Source: Escallonia rubra (lineage: Eukaryota > Streptophyta > Magnoliopsida > Escalloniales > Escalloniaceae). Taken from it: a DNA stretch of 64,000 nt. Every line of letters starts with the position of its first letter. The stretch's first letter is position 1. The stretch is from assembly GCA_033065855.1 (NCBI GenBank), contig JAVXUO010002000.1, forward strand, positions 330,836-394,835, in the 5' to 3' direction. A program made the translations under genes and the position numbers. The notes under the pieces are model-generated. The model ran no database searches. It saw only the letters and a list, made by a program, of their open reading frames with translations, and was not told the origin of the DNA. Below, in pieces: positions 46,311-57,610 of the stretch.

Positions 46311-47248
46311 TCGGTATTCTCTTGTCAGTCTCACCTCTCACAGGTAATGATAGCGTCGGAGGGCAAAAGCAAGAATATGGTCTTTCTGGGTGAACTTTGG
46401 TGAAATTGTCACATATACACAAATGAAAGCAGCACACACCCATGAGTGTGATGCGCTGTATGTTCAAGTTGCCCTTTACTTTCCATATATAACGGGGAAT
46501 TGAATTATTGCGCTCTTTTTTCTTCTTCTTTTCCCCTTTCTTTTTTGCGGGTGGGCAAGGGGGTGCCACTATATAATATTAAGTTGGATTACAAAGTTAC
46601 AAATCCGTGATCAAACTTTGACTAGCACTTCAACCAATCTCAGATGAGCATAAGCGGAATTACTCTCATATTCTCGTGGTTTCTAAGTGTTTATTTAAGT
46701 AACGAGCCATATTAGATTATCGAGTTTTAGCGCTTCAGTTAATCTTAAACGAGCATAAGGTGAATTACATTCATAATATTGAAGTAATTTTTAAATAGAC
46801 ATTTGCATATCGATCCAACTTGAATTAATTGAGAACTTAAAAAGCTTGTCCAAACTTGATCTGATAATCTCGGATTAACTTGTAAATGGTCGACTCGATT
46901 GCTTAGGATACCTTGTCACCATAATAAATATACTAATACAAAAGCTGAAATCATGGAGTCAAAGTGACCATGTTGCCACCGGAATAAATACTAACACAAA
47001 ACTGAAATTATGGAATCAAAACCTAACCATTTCAGTGATAATAACCACCCGAATATTAATATTAATACTAATAAAACCAGGATAACGATCTTCTATTCTA
47101 CAACATATTTGCACTAACAGCTATAGTGATAAAAGATCGTCAGCGCAAGTATTTTGATACTATTATTAAAATTACAGTGATAATCTTTTAGTGTTAAAAT
47201 GTCCCTTTAACGACACTTTTCTTAAGGAAAAAATTTAGCTGTTAAACG

Positions 47249-47444
47249 CGTTGAAGGAATCTTCTCCTACCCTCATATAGCGACAATTAATGGTCGTTAA
47301 ATGTTTCTAATAAATTTTATTTAGTGACAAAAAAAAAAATGTTGCTAAGAATTGTCGTTCAAGTGTTAGCAAAAAAGCCATTAAAAATGTTTACTGACTA
47401 TTAATTGTTATTATATACGGGGTTGAAGGAATATTCCTACGACC
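47249..47444. mobile_element. MITE, TAGCGACAATTAAT family
   Basis: The left arm GTTGAAGGAATCTTCTCCTA..CATATAGCGACAATTAATGG is matched in reverse by the right arm ATTAATTGTTATTATATACG..GTTGAAGGAAT..TCCTAC. It is inserted in the copy A spacer and missing from copy B. Target duplication not resolved. Confidence 0.65.
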
Positions 47445-47762
47445 AGAGTAGCGGCCAAAATATGTTCTTTTCTTAATCACATCTAAAGTGTTGTACAGCA
47501 CTAGTTCCAAATCTGTAATGAATGCACTTAATAAAATAAGAATGCCCTAGTAATTTATATATATTGACATCAAGTGGCATCACTGTGACTAGTGGGTGGT
47601 AGACTATTTAATAAAAACCACGTGAAACCCAGAAATTATTTTAAATTTTTTGCTATCTTTTCCAAACTTTAATTATTACTAAATGCAATTTTGCACATTA
47701 TCTTGTTCCTTCAATCAGTTGCTAGATCTTTGTCACGTAATTTTCTTCACTCTCAGCTTGGC

Positions 47763-47769
47763 TATAAAA
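47763..47769 (+). promoter_or_regulatory. TATA box of PME copy 1
   Basis: TATAAAA lies 52 bases upstream of the PME start codon at 47821, matched by TATATAAA upstream of PME copy 2. Both are followed by AGACA.TAGAAGAACT. Confidence 0.7.
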
Positions 47770-47820
47770 AGACATTAGAAGAACTCAAACACCATAGCTA
47801 AGCCAAACACAGTACCAGTT

Positions 47821-50800
47821 ATGGCAATTACCCACCAACCTCTGCTAGAGCCTAGAGTTGTCAAAAGGGCCGGGCGGCCCGCGGGCTGGCCCGACCCGGC
47901 CCGGTTCTGGCCCGGGCTGGCCCGGCCCCGTCCATGAACAGTAGCGGCCCTGCACAAGGGGGGCTGGGACCTGGGCCTGGACCAGGCCTTCAGATTCTGC
48001 GAAAAAGCCCGGCCCGGCCCGGCCCGGAAACGGCCCGGTTTTGGCCCGGCCCGAATCCAGCCCGGTTTTGGCCCGGGCTTGGCCCGGTTCTGCGGCCCGG
48101 TTCTGGCCCTGTAGGCCTGTTTGGCATTTTCTGTTTCATTTCTCTTCTATGTTTCTTGTTTTCTTGTTTTTTTGTTTTCTGTTGGTTCTTCTTTCTTTCC
48201 CATAAGGGAAAGGTTTTCCCTTTTTTTTTTCTTTCATTATCTTCCACCCAATGCATCCATTATCCACATATCTCATATTTTAACATTTAACTAACATAGT
48301 AATTGTAAGTTGTAACAAGGAGGAGGTGGCAAGACTATAAAACATGGTTTTTTTTAATTATTTTTTATAAAATTACACAAATGTCCCTAAACTTTACGTA
48401 TTTATAAAAGCACCCCAAACTTTGAGAGTCATGGTGATATTATTGAGAAACGTCTCTATAAGAATATTGTTGCTCCGCACTTAGGATAATTAGCAATCAT
48501 TTTTCAGTAGACTTTCGGACAAAGAAACGTAATCTTGGGACATATTTTGAGATCGAGATTTGTGTACTATTCGAATTATACTTACAAGATTTTCTTTGAT
48601 TGCACGATTTTGACAAATCTCATATTCACGTCTCTTACGAAAACAACAAGAATTGGCACACAAAAAGAAAACATTTTTTTGCTTCTCGCTTTTGCTCTAG
48701 TTCTTTTTTAGTATTGAGGAATGATAATGGTAAAATATAAGAGCGCATCAACAATAAAGTTTTTCGAGCCTCAACCCATTATTAAAAGTAAAAGTAGCCT
48801 ACAACAGTTTGCTCTATATAACCATCATTGTCGCTAAATGTTATTAGTGTCATTTTGCATGCATTCTTTTAACAATTGTTTTAGCATTACAATCGTTTTG
48901 CATACGTTATTTTAAGAATTGTTTTAGCGTTATAAAATAAAAGTTACTAGACATATTTAAAAGGAAATACTCATGTAGTAACCAATTCTTTTTTCCCAAT
49001 TCAAGATAAATTCATGAGGAAGTTGTATCTCTAATAAAACAACATTATGAGTAAAGAGGGATAATTATAGCCAATTAAAGAAAAAAATTAACAAAAAAAA
49101 AAAAAAAAAAATTGGGCCCGGGCCCGGCCCAAGCCCGGCCCTAAATATTGGGCCTAGGGCCAGGGCTTGGACTGGGCCTAGCATTTCTCCCAGTCGGCCC
49201 GGCCCGGCCCGGCCCGGTTGGCAGCCCCACAGGCCCGGCCCCGGCCCGGCCCCACAGCAGGCCCGATGGGCTTGGGCTGGGCCGGCCCAAGCCCGGCCCT
49301 TTGACATCTCTACTAGAGACACCCAAGAAAAGCTCCCATTTCAAGTTCCTGTATGTTTTCCTCTCCATAGTTGTTGTCATAAGCCCAGTTGCTTATGTTG
49401 CTACCAGGCTGAAATACTCCACTTCCCCTTCTCCTTTGAGAGCTCATATTTGCGATAAGGCCCACGATCGGGTATCATGCATGGCTATGGTATCCGAAAT
49501 AACATCTGCTCGATCGATCCAAACAAACGATATAGACCTGCTACAGGTCTTTTTGGAGAAATATATGTCGCATTTACGAGATGCAGTTGAAATGACGAAG
49601 GATGTTAGCATTCGGATCAACAACCCCAAGGAACAAGCGGCTTTAGCTGATTGCCTGGAGTTGATGGATATGTCAAAGGATAGGCTGATGGACTCGGTTG
49701 TGGCACTTGGGTATCGGACGGCCCATTCCCGTTCAGATGCTCATGCATGGCTTAGTAGTGTACTCACTAACCATGTTACGTGCTTGGATGGGCTCGATGG
49801 GCCAGCCCGGTCCATCATGGAGCCTAGTCTCGAAAACTTGATATCAAGGGCAAGAACATCCTTGGCAATGGTGGTTGCAATATCACCACTGAATGCCGAA
49901 GTTCTTCGACCGCTGAACGGGGACTTCCCGTCGTGGGTCACATCTAGGGATCGAAAGCTCTTAGAAGCTTTCCCTAATGTCATCAATGCCAACGTGGTGG
50001 TGGCAAAGGATGGCAGTGGTAACTACAAAACTATCCAAGAAGCCGTAGCATCTGCACCAAATAATGGCAAGAGCCGGTACGTTATCTACATTAAGAAAGG
50101 AACTTATAAAGAGAATATTGAAATCGGAAAGACGAAGACAAATGTGATGATCACGGGTGATGGCATGGATTCGACCATCATCACGGGTAGCCTAAACGTC
50201 GTCGATGGGTCAACGACGTTCAAATCTGCAACAGTTGGTAAAATATCTTCTCATCTTTTTAATTAAAACTTAACTTGCCATAAATACTTCATGCTAGTGC
50301 ATGAAACCCTCATTGCACAAAATTTTCTTCCATGAGTTCACTGAAATTTTATTTTTGTCTCCAACTTTTGGACCATTGACATCATTTTTGACAAAAAGTT
50401 TAAGCTTGTGGGCCATTTCTACAAGGCCCAAGCTATGACTGGTGAGGCCCATTAAGTACTTGGACATGACAGGTCCTAGTGAGAAATGATCTAAATTGGG
50501 CAGTAGAGACTAGAGTATTATATTTAAGACTTCGGTAAAGAAGAATGAAACCTTTTCCATAACAAACTTTGTTGTATGATCTACAAAAATGCAGCTGCTG
50601 TTGGGGATGGATTCATAGCCCAGGATCTGTGTTTCCAAAACACAGCTGGGCCGGAGAAGCACCAGGCCGTGGCGCTACGCGTCGGCGCCGATCAGTCCGT
50701 TATAAACCGTTGCCGGATCGACGCTTACCAAGACACCCTCTACACTCACACCCTCCGCCAATTCTATAGAGATTGCTACATTACCGGAACCGTGGACTTC

Positions 50801-51286
50801 ATATTTGGCGACGCAGCTGTGGTGTTCCAAAATTGCCAACTCGTGGCCCGAAAGCCCATGAGCGGACAGGGTAACATGGTAACGGCCCAAGGCCGAACTG
50901 ACCCGAACCAAAACACCGGGACCTCGATCCAGAGTTGTAATATCATAGCGAGCGCAGACCTTGAGCCCGTAAAGGGGTCCATAAAATCTTACTTGGGCCG
51001 CCCGTGGAAAGAGTACTCGAGGACTGTTGTCATGCAATCGTACATTGGAGACCACATTGACGCAACAGGTTGGTCAGTATGGACTGGGGACTTTGCTTTG
51101 AAAACATTGTACTATGGCGAGTACTCGAACCGAGGACCGGGCGCGGGTACTGCCAAGCGCGTTAGCTGGCCCGGATACCGCGTCATCACTAGCGCGGCCG
51201 AGGCGAGGAAATTCACGGTAGCCGAGCTGATACAAGGAGGGGCATGGATAAAGTCTAGTGGAGTGACATATACCGAGGGGTTGTGA
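47821..51286 (+). pseudogene. PME: Pectin methylesterase copy 1, exon 1 split by a hAT element
   Basis: The gene begins MAITHQPLLE (47821-47852), is interrupted by a 1460-bp hAT element (47853-49312), and resumes as TPKKSSHFKFLYVFLSIVVV at 49321. Exon 1 then runs to 50237 and exon 2 from 50595 to 51286. Apart from the insertion the frame is open. It encodes a type-I PME: membrane anchor, PMEI-like pro-region (HICDKAHDRVSCMAM...), and the catalytic domain with GTYKEN, QAVAL, QDTL, DFIFG and LGRPW, the five PME signatures. Family enzymes remove methyl groups from wall pectin. Reading from the start codon meets a stop inside the element; the open frame entering from the element's right end has no ATG until well into the pro-region. 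One difference from most PMEs is Asp after DFIFG, where Asn is usual. The gene is probably inactive unless the element is spliced out. Confidence 0.88.
47853..49312. mobile_element. GC-rich hAT-like element in PME copy 1, 1460 bp
   Basis: Ends TAGAGTTGTCAAAAGGGCC (47853) and GGCCCTTTGACATCTCTA (to 49312) are inverted repeats. Flanks are CTAGAGCC (47845-47852) and CTAGAGAC (49313-49320); the uninterrupted copy B reads CTAGAGAC, so the 8-bp target duplication has one later change on the left. Both ends (about 200 and 230 bp) are long runs of GGCCCGG-like words; the middle is AT-rich and shares no recognisable transposase. The TAGAG.TGTCAAA..GGGCCGGGC end type is common for non-autonomous hAT elements in plants. 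Confidence 0.93.
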
Positions 51287-51445
51287 GGTTGGGGCATCTG
51301 TTACTTTCAGGGGCTTTTGTTGTATTAACTACCGGTAAGACATTGTGAGAAGTTGCTTCTTGAATTGGGCCCTGTCGTATGGCAATAAAACCAAGGACAT
51401 TTGTGAAAGAGGTATCGTTTAGTTGATGGGTTTTGCCTAAGATTA

Positions 51446-51730
51446 AACTAGGGGCACTTCCTCCATCGAAGTTACAAACAAATCTGGCGTTCCTAACCAT
51501 CTCGGGTACCACAATATTACATGTTCTCCGCACTAGTGCAGATCCACAAAATTGTAGCCTCAAGGAGTGTAGCTGGAACGATGGACACATCCCCTACTCG
51601 CTGCATCTCTCAAAAGCCCGTACCGCAAACGAATTGCACTGCTTCGAAAGTAGCTATTGAAAATACATAAAACCAGAGGGCTAATGTGAGAAAAAAAATC
51701 ATTTTTTATTCGGTAACATAACCAGTGGGC
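51446..51730. other. Junction DNA between duplication copies
   Basis: These 285 bases belong neither to the shared 3' flank of the PME genes nor, clearly, to NTF2. No feature recognised. They may be filler captured at the duplication junction or part of the original sequence later lost from copy B. Confidence 0.5.
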
Positions 51731-51734
51731 TGGC

Positions 51735-52202
51735 TCTCTCTCTCTCGCATGCCCATAATAACGTGGCAACGACATTGGCGCGCATTTTTCTTGAGAAGTT
51801 TATGAGTGAAAGTTAGTCACCGGACAAAAGATTTGTTACTTACTAGAAGTCGTATTCTTTTGTACGAATGCACTTATTATCGGCAATCACCCCTCGATTT
51901 TCCTAGGAGATGCAGATGGTTCAGTTGCTTTGAATAAGGATACTTCAGTATAAACATAAGGAAAACTGGATTCTGACATTTGAGTAAGGAGATGTATCAA
52001 TTTTTTTGGAACTCAGTTGGTCCAAATTTTACGTTTTGACCATTTTTACTGTTAAGTGTTAAGGAGGTTATGCGTAATTCCTTACTAGTGGCCGATAACA
52101 TCTTTCATGCAATTTAGTTTAACGATTCGATGTTGTCACTTTTGCAGATGTTTCACTTGATTCCCATTCCAGAGGGATGCATTCCACCTTAACTATGGTT
52201 GA
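51735..52202 (+). pseudogene. NTF2 remnant (intron and exon 2)
   Basis: From CTCTCTCTCTCTCGCATGCC onward the sequence follows the NTF2 intron (CATAATAACGTGGCAACGAC at about 51753 versus 43571). It reaches the acceptor GTTGTCACTTTTGCAG and an exon 2 copy at 52148-52202. That exon is 55 bases against 75 in the intact gene, through loss of 20 bases after CCAGAGGG, which changes frame. Exon 1 is absent. It cannot encode NTF2. Confidence 0.9.
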
Positions 52203-54607
52203 GATCTAACCAATCTCGGATGTCTGATTGGGGTTGGGGGGGGGGGGGGGGGGTTGCCATTTTCTTTTTTCTCTCTCTTTCAAATAAAAGCAAAAGCGTG
52301 TAAAATGAATTACAACTAATAAAAAGAAGTTTTTCTCATTTTTCTACATTGTGGAATTTGATGCCTTAATTCACTAGATTCGAACGTGTGAGAAGAAGAA
52401 TACACCTTTTCTCATGATCAGCCTGACCAATTTCTTCATGGCTTGAAGAGTTCAAAAAAGGAGGAGCACAGAGAAGTTAAAAAGACCATATATGTATGTT
52501 ATACGATGAAGAGTTTATAGACAACTCTCTGTGATTGTACGTGAAGTATAATTCTCATACTATGTAACCAGGATGAGAAAGAAAAAAAAAAATGTAAGAT
52601 GCTCCTTTGTGTAACATTTTTCCTTAGATTCCAAAGGCAACCAAGCCTTAGTTTGTATTCACAACATTCAAACCTGTTTGTCACAGTCAATTTTTCAGGG
52701 ACGGAGGCTCCAACAAATCATCATTGGAAGGAACTCGTTGAGTCCGGTCAGTGAGGACCTCTCACCTAGCCCTCAATTTGCACAAATCACACGGTTTTAC
52801 ACACTTCTTTTTTTACTAAAGGAAACAACACGAAGGATATATGGTCTTTATCCCCAGTCTCACGTCGACAAAACAGAAACGTGATACAAAGTTCTGTTCT
52901 ATGGTCATAAACTCATAATGGTGTCGGCCTCATATACATTGTTGCAGTAGACCTACGCTCCACATTGATTCACAAATCTCAATCTTGTCAAGTCTTTCTT
53001 AGCCTCTATTCTATTATACATAAACTTTATCCAAAAAAAGAAAAAAAACTATAGCTGGTGGACAAATCTGTAGGCATCTTCGTCGACATTCACATGCTCT
53101 ATATATAGTTTCGATAAAGTTCTAAATATAAGCCTGGCAATAAATGCCCAAACTACTTTATAGTTCACATCCACATCTGACCGCTTAAAACTCACTAAAA
53201 CCCATCCATTTGATAATTTAATATTAGTAGGTCACTTTGAAATTTAAGAACTGCCTGCTATAAGTGATGTCGTAAATATGTGCTCGTTTAATCATATATA
53301 TAGTTACGTTAGAAGTCCCGCAACATAAAATTTTCTCCAGTGTTCTCCTTGACGAGCCACCACGTAAAAGTAGGTCATCGTTATCGTCATTGCCGTTCGA
53401 CTGTGAGAGCGTCTTTTCTCCGATCTATCTCTCTCACAAGATATTTCTTACTATGATTTTACTTTAAGTCATTGTAGAGTTAAAATCCGAAAAAACGTGT
53501 AGAGACCGGTAGTGCCATCCTTCCACTACTCCAAATTTGTCACAACCAAAGCTTTCAATTGTCCTGTCAATCTCACCACTCACAGGCAATGATAGCATCA
53601 GAAGGGAAAAGCAAGAATAGGATCTTTCTCGGTGAACTTTGGTGACATTTTCACATCTACAAATGAAAACAGCACACTCAGATGAGTGGGATACACTGTT
53701 ATCACAACATCCTTTGCATCATCAAGTTGCCCTTTCCTAGTTTACTTTCGATACATTCAAAGAAGACTTGCTTGGGTTCTTCTTTCTTCCTAGTCTCCTT
53801 TATTTTTTCAATTGCGGCCGAAGCAGATGGTGCGACAAAATGATATTAAGTTGGACTGTAAAGTGTTGGGAACGCGTGATCAAACTTTGATTAGAACTTC
53901 AACCAATCTCAGATAAGCATAAAGCGACTTGCTTTCATGTCTACATAGTTTTTAAATGTACATTTGCATATTGAGCCAACTTTAATTGATTGAGAACTTA
54001 AAATCCGCACTCAAACTTGACTATTATCTTTTGCACTGATCTCATAACCTCGGATTACCTCGTAAGTGGCCGATTTCTTAAGATACCTTGGCCATATTTC
54101 AACCCGATCTTATAAAACAGACATGTGGTACCACCATAATAAAAGATATAAAGCTGAAATCATGGAGTCAAAAACCTAATTATTAATAGTGATAACAACT
54201 ACCCGAACACTAATATTAATAAGAACGCGATAAGGATTCTCTGTTGTACAACATAATTGCCGTAACAGTTTTAGTGACAAAGAGTTACTAATTCAAGTAT
54301 TTTATTATCGTTACTAAAATTTATAATGATGATATTTTATTATTAAATCATTTAGCAATAATTTTTTTTATCAAAACGAAATTACTTTACAGCAGAAACA
54401 TCCTCATAATTTACAAATTGTGACATCAAGTAGCATCACTGGGACTAGTGGGTGGAACACTGTTTAATGAAAAAAAAAAAAACAATTTTATCTTTTTCTC
54501 TCTTTTCCAAAGTTTGATTATTACTAGATGCAATTTTGTACATTATCCTTTCCCTGCAATCAGTTGCTTGATCTTTGTCACGATCTTCTCTTCACTCTCA
54601 GCTTGTC

Positions 54608-54615
54608 TATATAAA
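54608..54615 (+). promoter_or_regulatory. TATA box of PME copy 2
   Basis: TATATAAA lies about 53 bases upstream of the start codon at 54668, at the same spacing as in copy 1. Confidence 0.7.
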
Positions 54616-54667
54616 GACACTAGAAGAACTGAAGGACCATAGCTAAGCCCAAAACACAGTATCAGTC

Positions 54668-56621
54668 ATGGCAATTCCCCATCAACCTCTGCTAGAGACA
54701 CCCAAGAAAAGCTCCCATTTCAAGTTTCTTTACGTTTTCCTCTCCATAGTTGTTGTCATAAGCCCAGTTGCTTATGTTGCTACTAGGCTGAAATACTCCA
54801 CTTCCCCTTCTCCTTTGAAAGCCCATATTTGCGATAAGGCGCACGATCGGGTATCGTGCATGGCTATGGTATCCGAAATAACGTATGTTCGATCGATCCA
54901 AATGAACGATATAGATTTGCTACAGGTCTTTCTGGAGAAATATATGTCACATCTACGAGATGCAGTTGAGATGGCGAACGATGTTAGTAATCGGATCAAC
55001 AACCCCAAGGAACAAGCGGCTCTAGCGGATTGCCTGGAGTTGATGGATATGTCAAAGGATAGGTGATGGACTCTGTTGTGGCACTGGGGTATCGGACGGC
55101 CCATTCCCGTTCGGATGCGCATGCATGGCTCAGTAGCGTGCTCACTAACCATGTTACGTGCTTGGATGGGCTAGATGGGCCAGCCCGGTCCATCTTGGAG
55201 CCTAGTCTTGAAAACTTGATATCAAGGGCAAGAACGTCCTTGGCAATGGTGGTCGCAATATCACCACCCAATGCCGAAGTTCTCCGACCACTGAACGGAG
55301 ATTTCCCGTCGTGGGTCACACCTAGGGACCGAAAGCTCTTGGAAGCTTTCCCTAATGACATCAATGCCAATGTAGTTGTGGCGAAGGACGGCAGTGGTAA
55401 CTACAAAACTATCCAAGAAGCTGTGGCATCAGCACCAAACAAGGGCAAGAGCCGTTACGTTATTTACGTGAAGAAAGGAACATACAAAGAGAATATCGAA
55501 ATCGGAAAGGCGAAGAAAAATGTGATGATCACGGGCGACGGCATGGACTCGACCATCATCACGGGTAGCCTAAATGTCGTGGATGGGTCGACGACGTTCA
55601 AATCTGCAACAGTTGGTAAAATATTTTCTCATCTTTTTAATTAAAGCTTAACTTGCTATAAATACTTCATCCTAGTGCAAGAAACCCTCATTACACAAAA
55701 TTTTCTTCCATGGGCTCACTGAAATTTCATATTTTCTCAACTTTTGGACCATTGACATCATTTTTGACAAAAGTTCAAGCTAAGAGCCTAAGACTGGTGA
55801 GGCCCATTAAGTACTCCTAGTGCTAAATGATCTAAATTGGGCTGTAAGATTGGTGTATTTAAGACTTTGGCAAAGAAGGATGAAACATTTTGCATAACAA
55901 GCTTTGTTGTATGATCTACCAAAATGCAGCTGCTGTTGGGGATGGATTCATAGCCCAGGATCTGTGTTTCCAAAACACAGCTGGGCCGCAGAAGCACCAG
56001 GCCGTGGCGCTACGAGTCGGAGCCGATCAGTCCGTCATAAATCGTTGCCGGATCGATGCTTACCAAGACACCCTCTACACTCACACCCTCCGCCAATTCT
56101 ATAGAGATTGCTACGTTACCGGAACCGTGGACTTCATCTTTGGCAATGCAGCTGTGGTTCTTCAAAATTGCCAGCTCGTGGCCCGAAAGCCCATGAGCGG
56201 ACAGGGGAACATGGTAACGGCCCAAGGCCGAACTGACCCGAACCAAAACACCGGGACCTCGATCCAGAGTTGTAATATCATAGCGAGCTCGGACCTTGAG
56301 CCCGTAAAGGGGTCCATAAAATCATACTTGGGCCGCCCGTGGAAAGAGTACTCGAGGACTGTTGTCATGCAATCGTACATTGGTGACCACATTGACGCAT
56401 CAGGTTGGTCAATATGGACCGGGGACTTTGCTTTGAAAACATTGTACTATGGCGAGTACTCGAACCGAGGGCCAGGCGCGGGTACTGCCAAGCGCGTTAG
56501 CTGGCCCGGATATCACGTCATCACTAGCGCTGCCGAGGCGAGGAAATTCACAGTAGCCGAGCTGATACAAGGAGGGGCATGGCTGAAGTCTAGTGGAGTG
56601 ACATATACCGAGGGGTTGTGA
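54668..56621 (+). pseudogene. PME: Pectin methylesterase copy 2, frameshifted in exon 1
   Basis: Exons 54668-55615 and 55930-56621 correspond to the full type-I PME gene, starting MAIPHQPLLETPKKSSHFKF. At 55061-55066 the sequence reads AGG TGA TGG where copy 1 has AGG CTG ATG G; one base is missing, so the frame stops after MDMSKDR in the pro-region. Everything downstream stays open in the shifted frame, including GTYKEN, QAVAL, QDTL, DFIFGN and LGRPW. The exon 2 products of the two copies differ at nine residues by my count. With restored frame the protein would be about 546 residues, a usual PME length. The downstream frame is open throughout, so the deletion is recent, restricted to this accession, or a sequencing error. 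Confidence 0.87.
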
Positions 56622-56799
56622 GCTTGAGGCATCTGTTACTTAAAGGGGCTTTTGTTGTAATAATAACTGGTAAGACATGGTGAGAAGTTGCTTCTTGGGC
56701 TTGGACCTTGGACTTGGGCGGTGTTGAATCGCAATAAGTCCAAGGACATTTGTCAAAGAGGTCCAATTTAGTTGATGGGTTTTGCCTAAGATTATGGTG

Positions 56800-57600
56800 A
56801 ATGATAAGTAGTAGGAAATTAGAAACATAATAATTTTCTGCATGTGTGGCTTTCGCAAACAGATTTGGAGTACACTCCTTCAGAACTTTAAAATAAGCTG
56901 ACCCCTTCTACCATAAGTTGGTGCAATTGTTTCCCTTTAATTTCCATCTGAAGTTGTGCAGTCTCTTGGCTTGAGTAAGAATCCCAAGGTACTGCCTTGA
57001 GGCTGTTTCGAGCAATAACAGAACCAATCACCCACAAAAACCGAATTGTTCGTCGCTTCAGCTGGTATTTCGACAATGAACCATGAAATTCTTAGACCAA
57101 AATTGACAGTGAGATTCGTTCACAATGGACGTCCAAAACTTGTGATGTATGATTGGTGATATGCATGATAGCCAATTGTTTTTAGTCTGTAACTGGTATA
57201 TGTTCAAGCCCAGTCATTTGCAGAAGCTACAATTTTCACCAGTACAACTGAAAGAATTCACCTCTTTACATGTTCATTCCTTGCCGTAATATCAAAAGAT
57301 AAGGGGGAAAAAAAAAGAATGTTGCATCATCCCAAATCAGTCACCTTCCAACATTGGAGAACATATCTTGCCTCACATCCCCAGTCCCACACCTAACTTC
57401 TCATCTTTGTTATCTACTTTTAAGTTAATAATTCACAAACACACAAGAGATGCAGTTCTCTTCTAAATTTACACCACTCTTCTTTGACAGCCTGCATTCT
57501 CCTCGCAGCTCCTCTTGTGACAAATATCCCCCAAGTACAAAAAGGGGACAATGACTGCCTTGTAGACATTTGTCCCTCTTCGGTTTCTCATGCCAAATTT
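56800..57600. other. Between PME copy 2 and RIC gene
   Basis: Beyond the end of the duplicated 3' flank no gene was recognised. The right part should hold the 3'UTR of the reverse-strand RIC gene. Confidence 0.45.
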
Positions 57601-57610
57601 GGGAAACTTA

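Larger units (their letters stand above)
43526..51445 (+). repeat. Tandem segmental duplication, copy A
   Basis: From the CT tract in the NTF2 intron to about 160 bases past the first PME stop codon, the sequence is collinear with 51735-56795. Matching landmarks are the NTF2 intron and exon 2, the spacer (for example GATCAAACTTTGA.TAG.ACTTCAACC at 46611 and 53878), the PME promoter, both PME exons and the PME 3'UTR through GTTGATGGGTTTTGCCTAAG. Copy A is longer because of later insertions at 44623-45284, about 46117-46310, about 47249-47444 and 47853-49312. Confidence 0.92.
51735..56795 (+). repeat. Tandem segmental duplication, copy B
   Basis: Collinear with copy A from the CT tract of the NTF2 intron to the PME 3'UTR. 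It contains the NTF2 remnant, the shorter spacer and PME copy 2. It lacks the two hAT elements, SINE and MITE found in copy A. An 18-G run at 52236-52253 is specific to this copy. A TTTAGTGACAAA-type repeat near 54270-54380 is shared with copy A (near 47130) and so predates the duplication. Confidence 0.92.
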
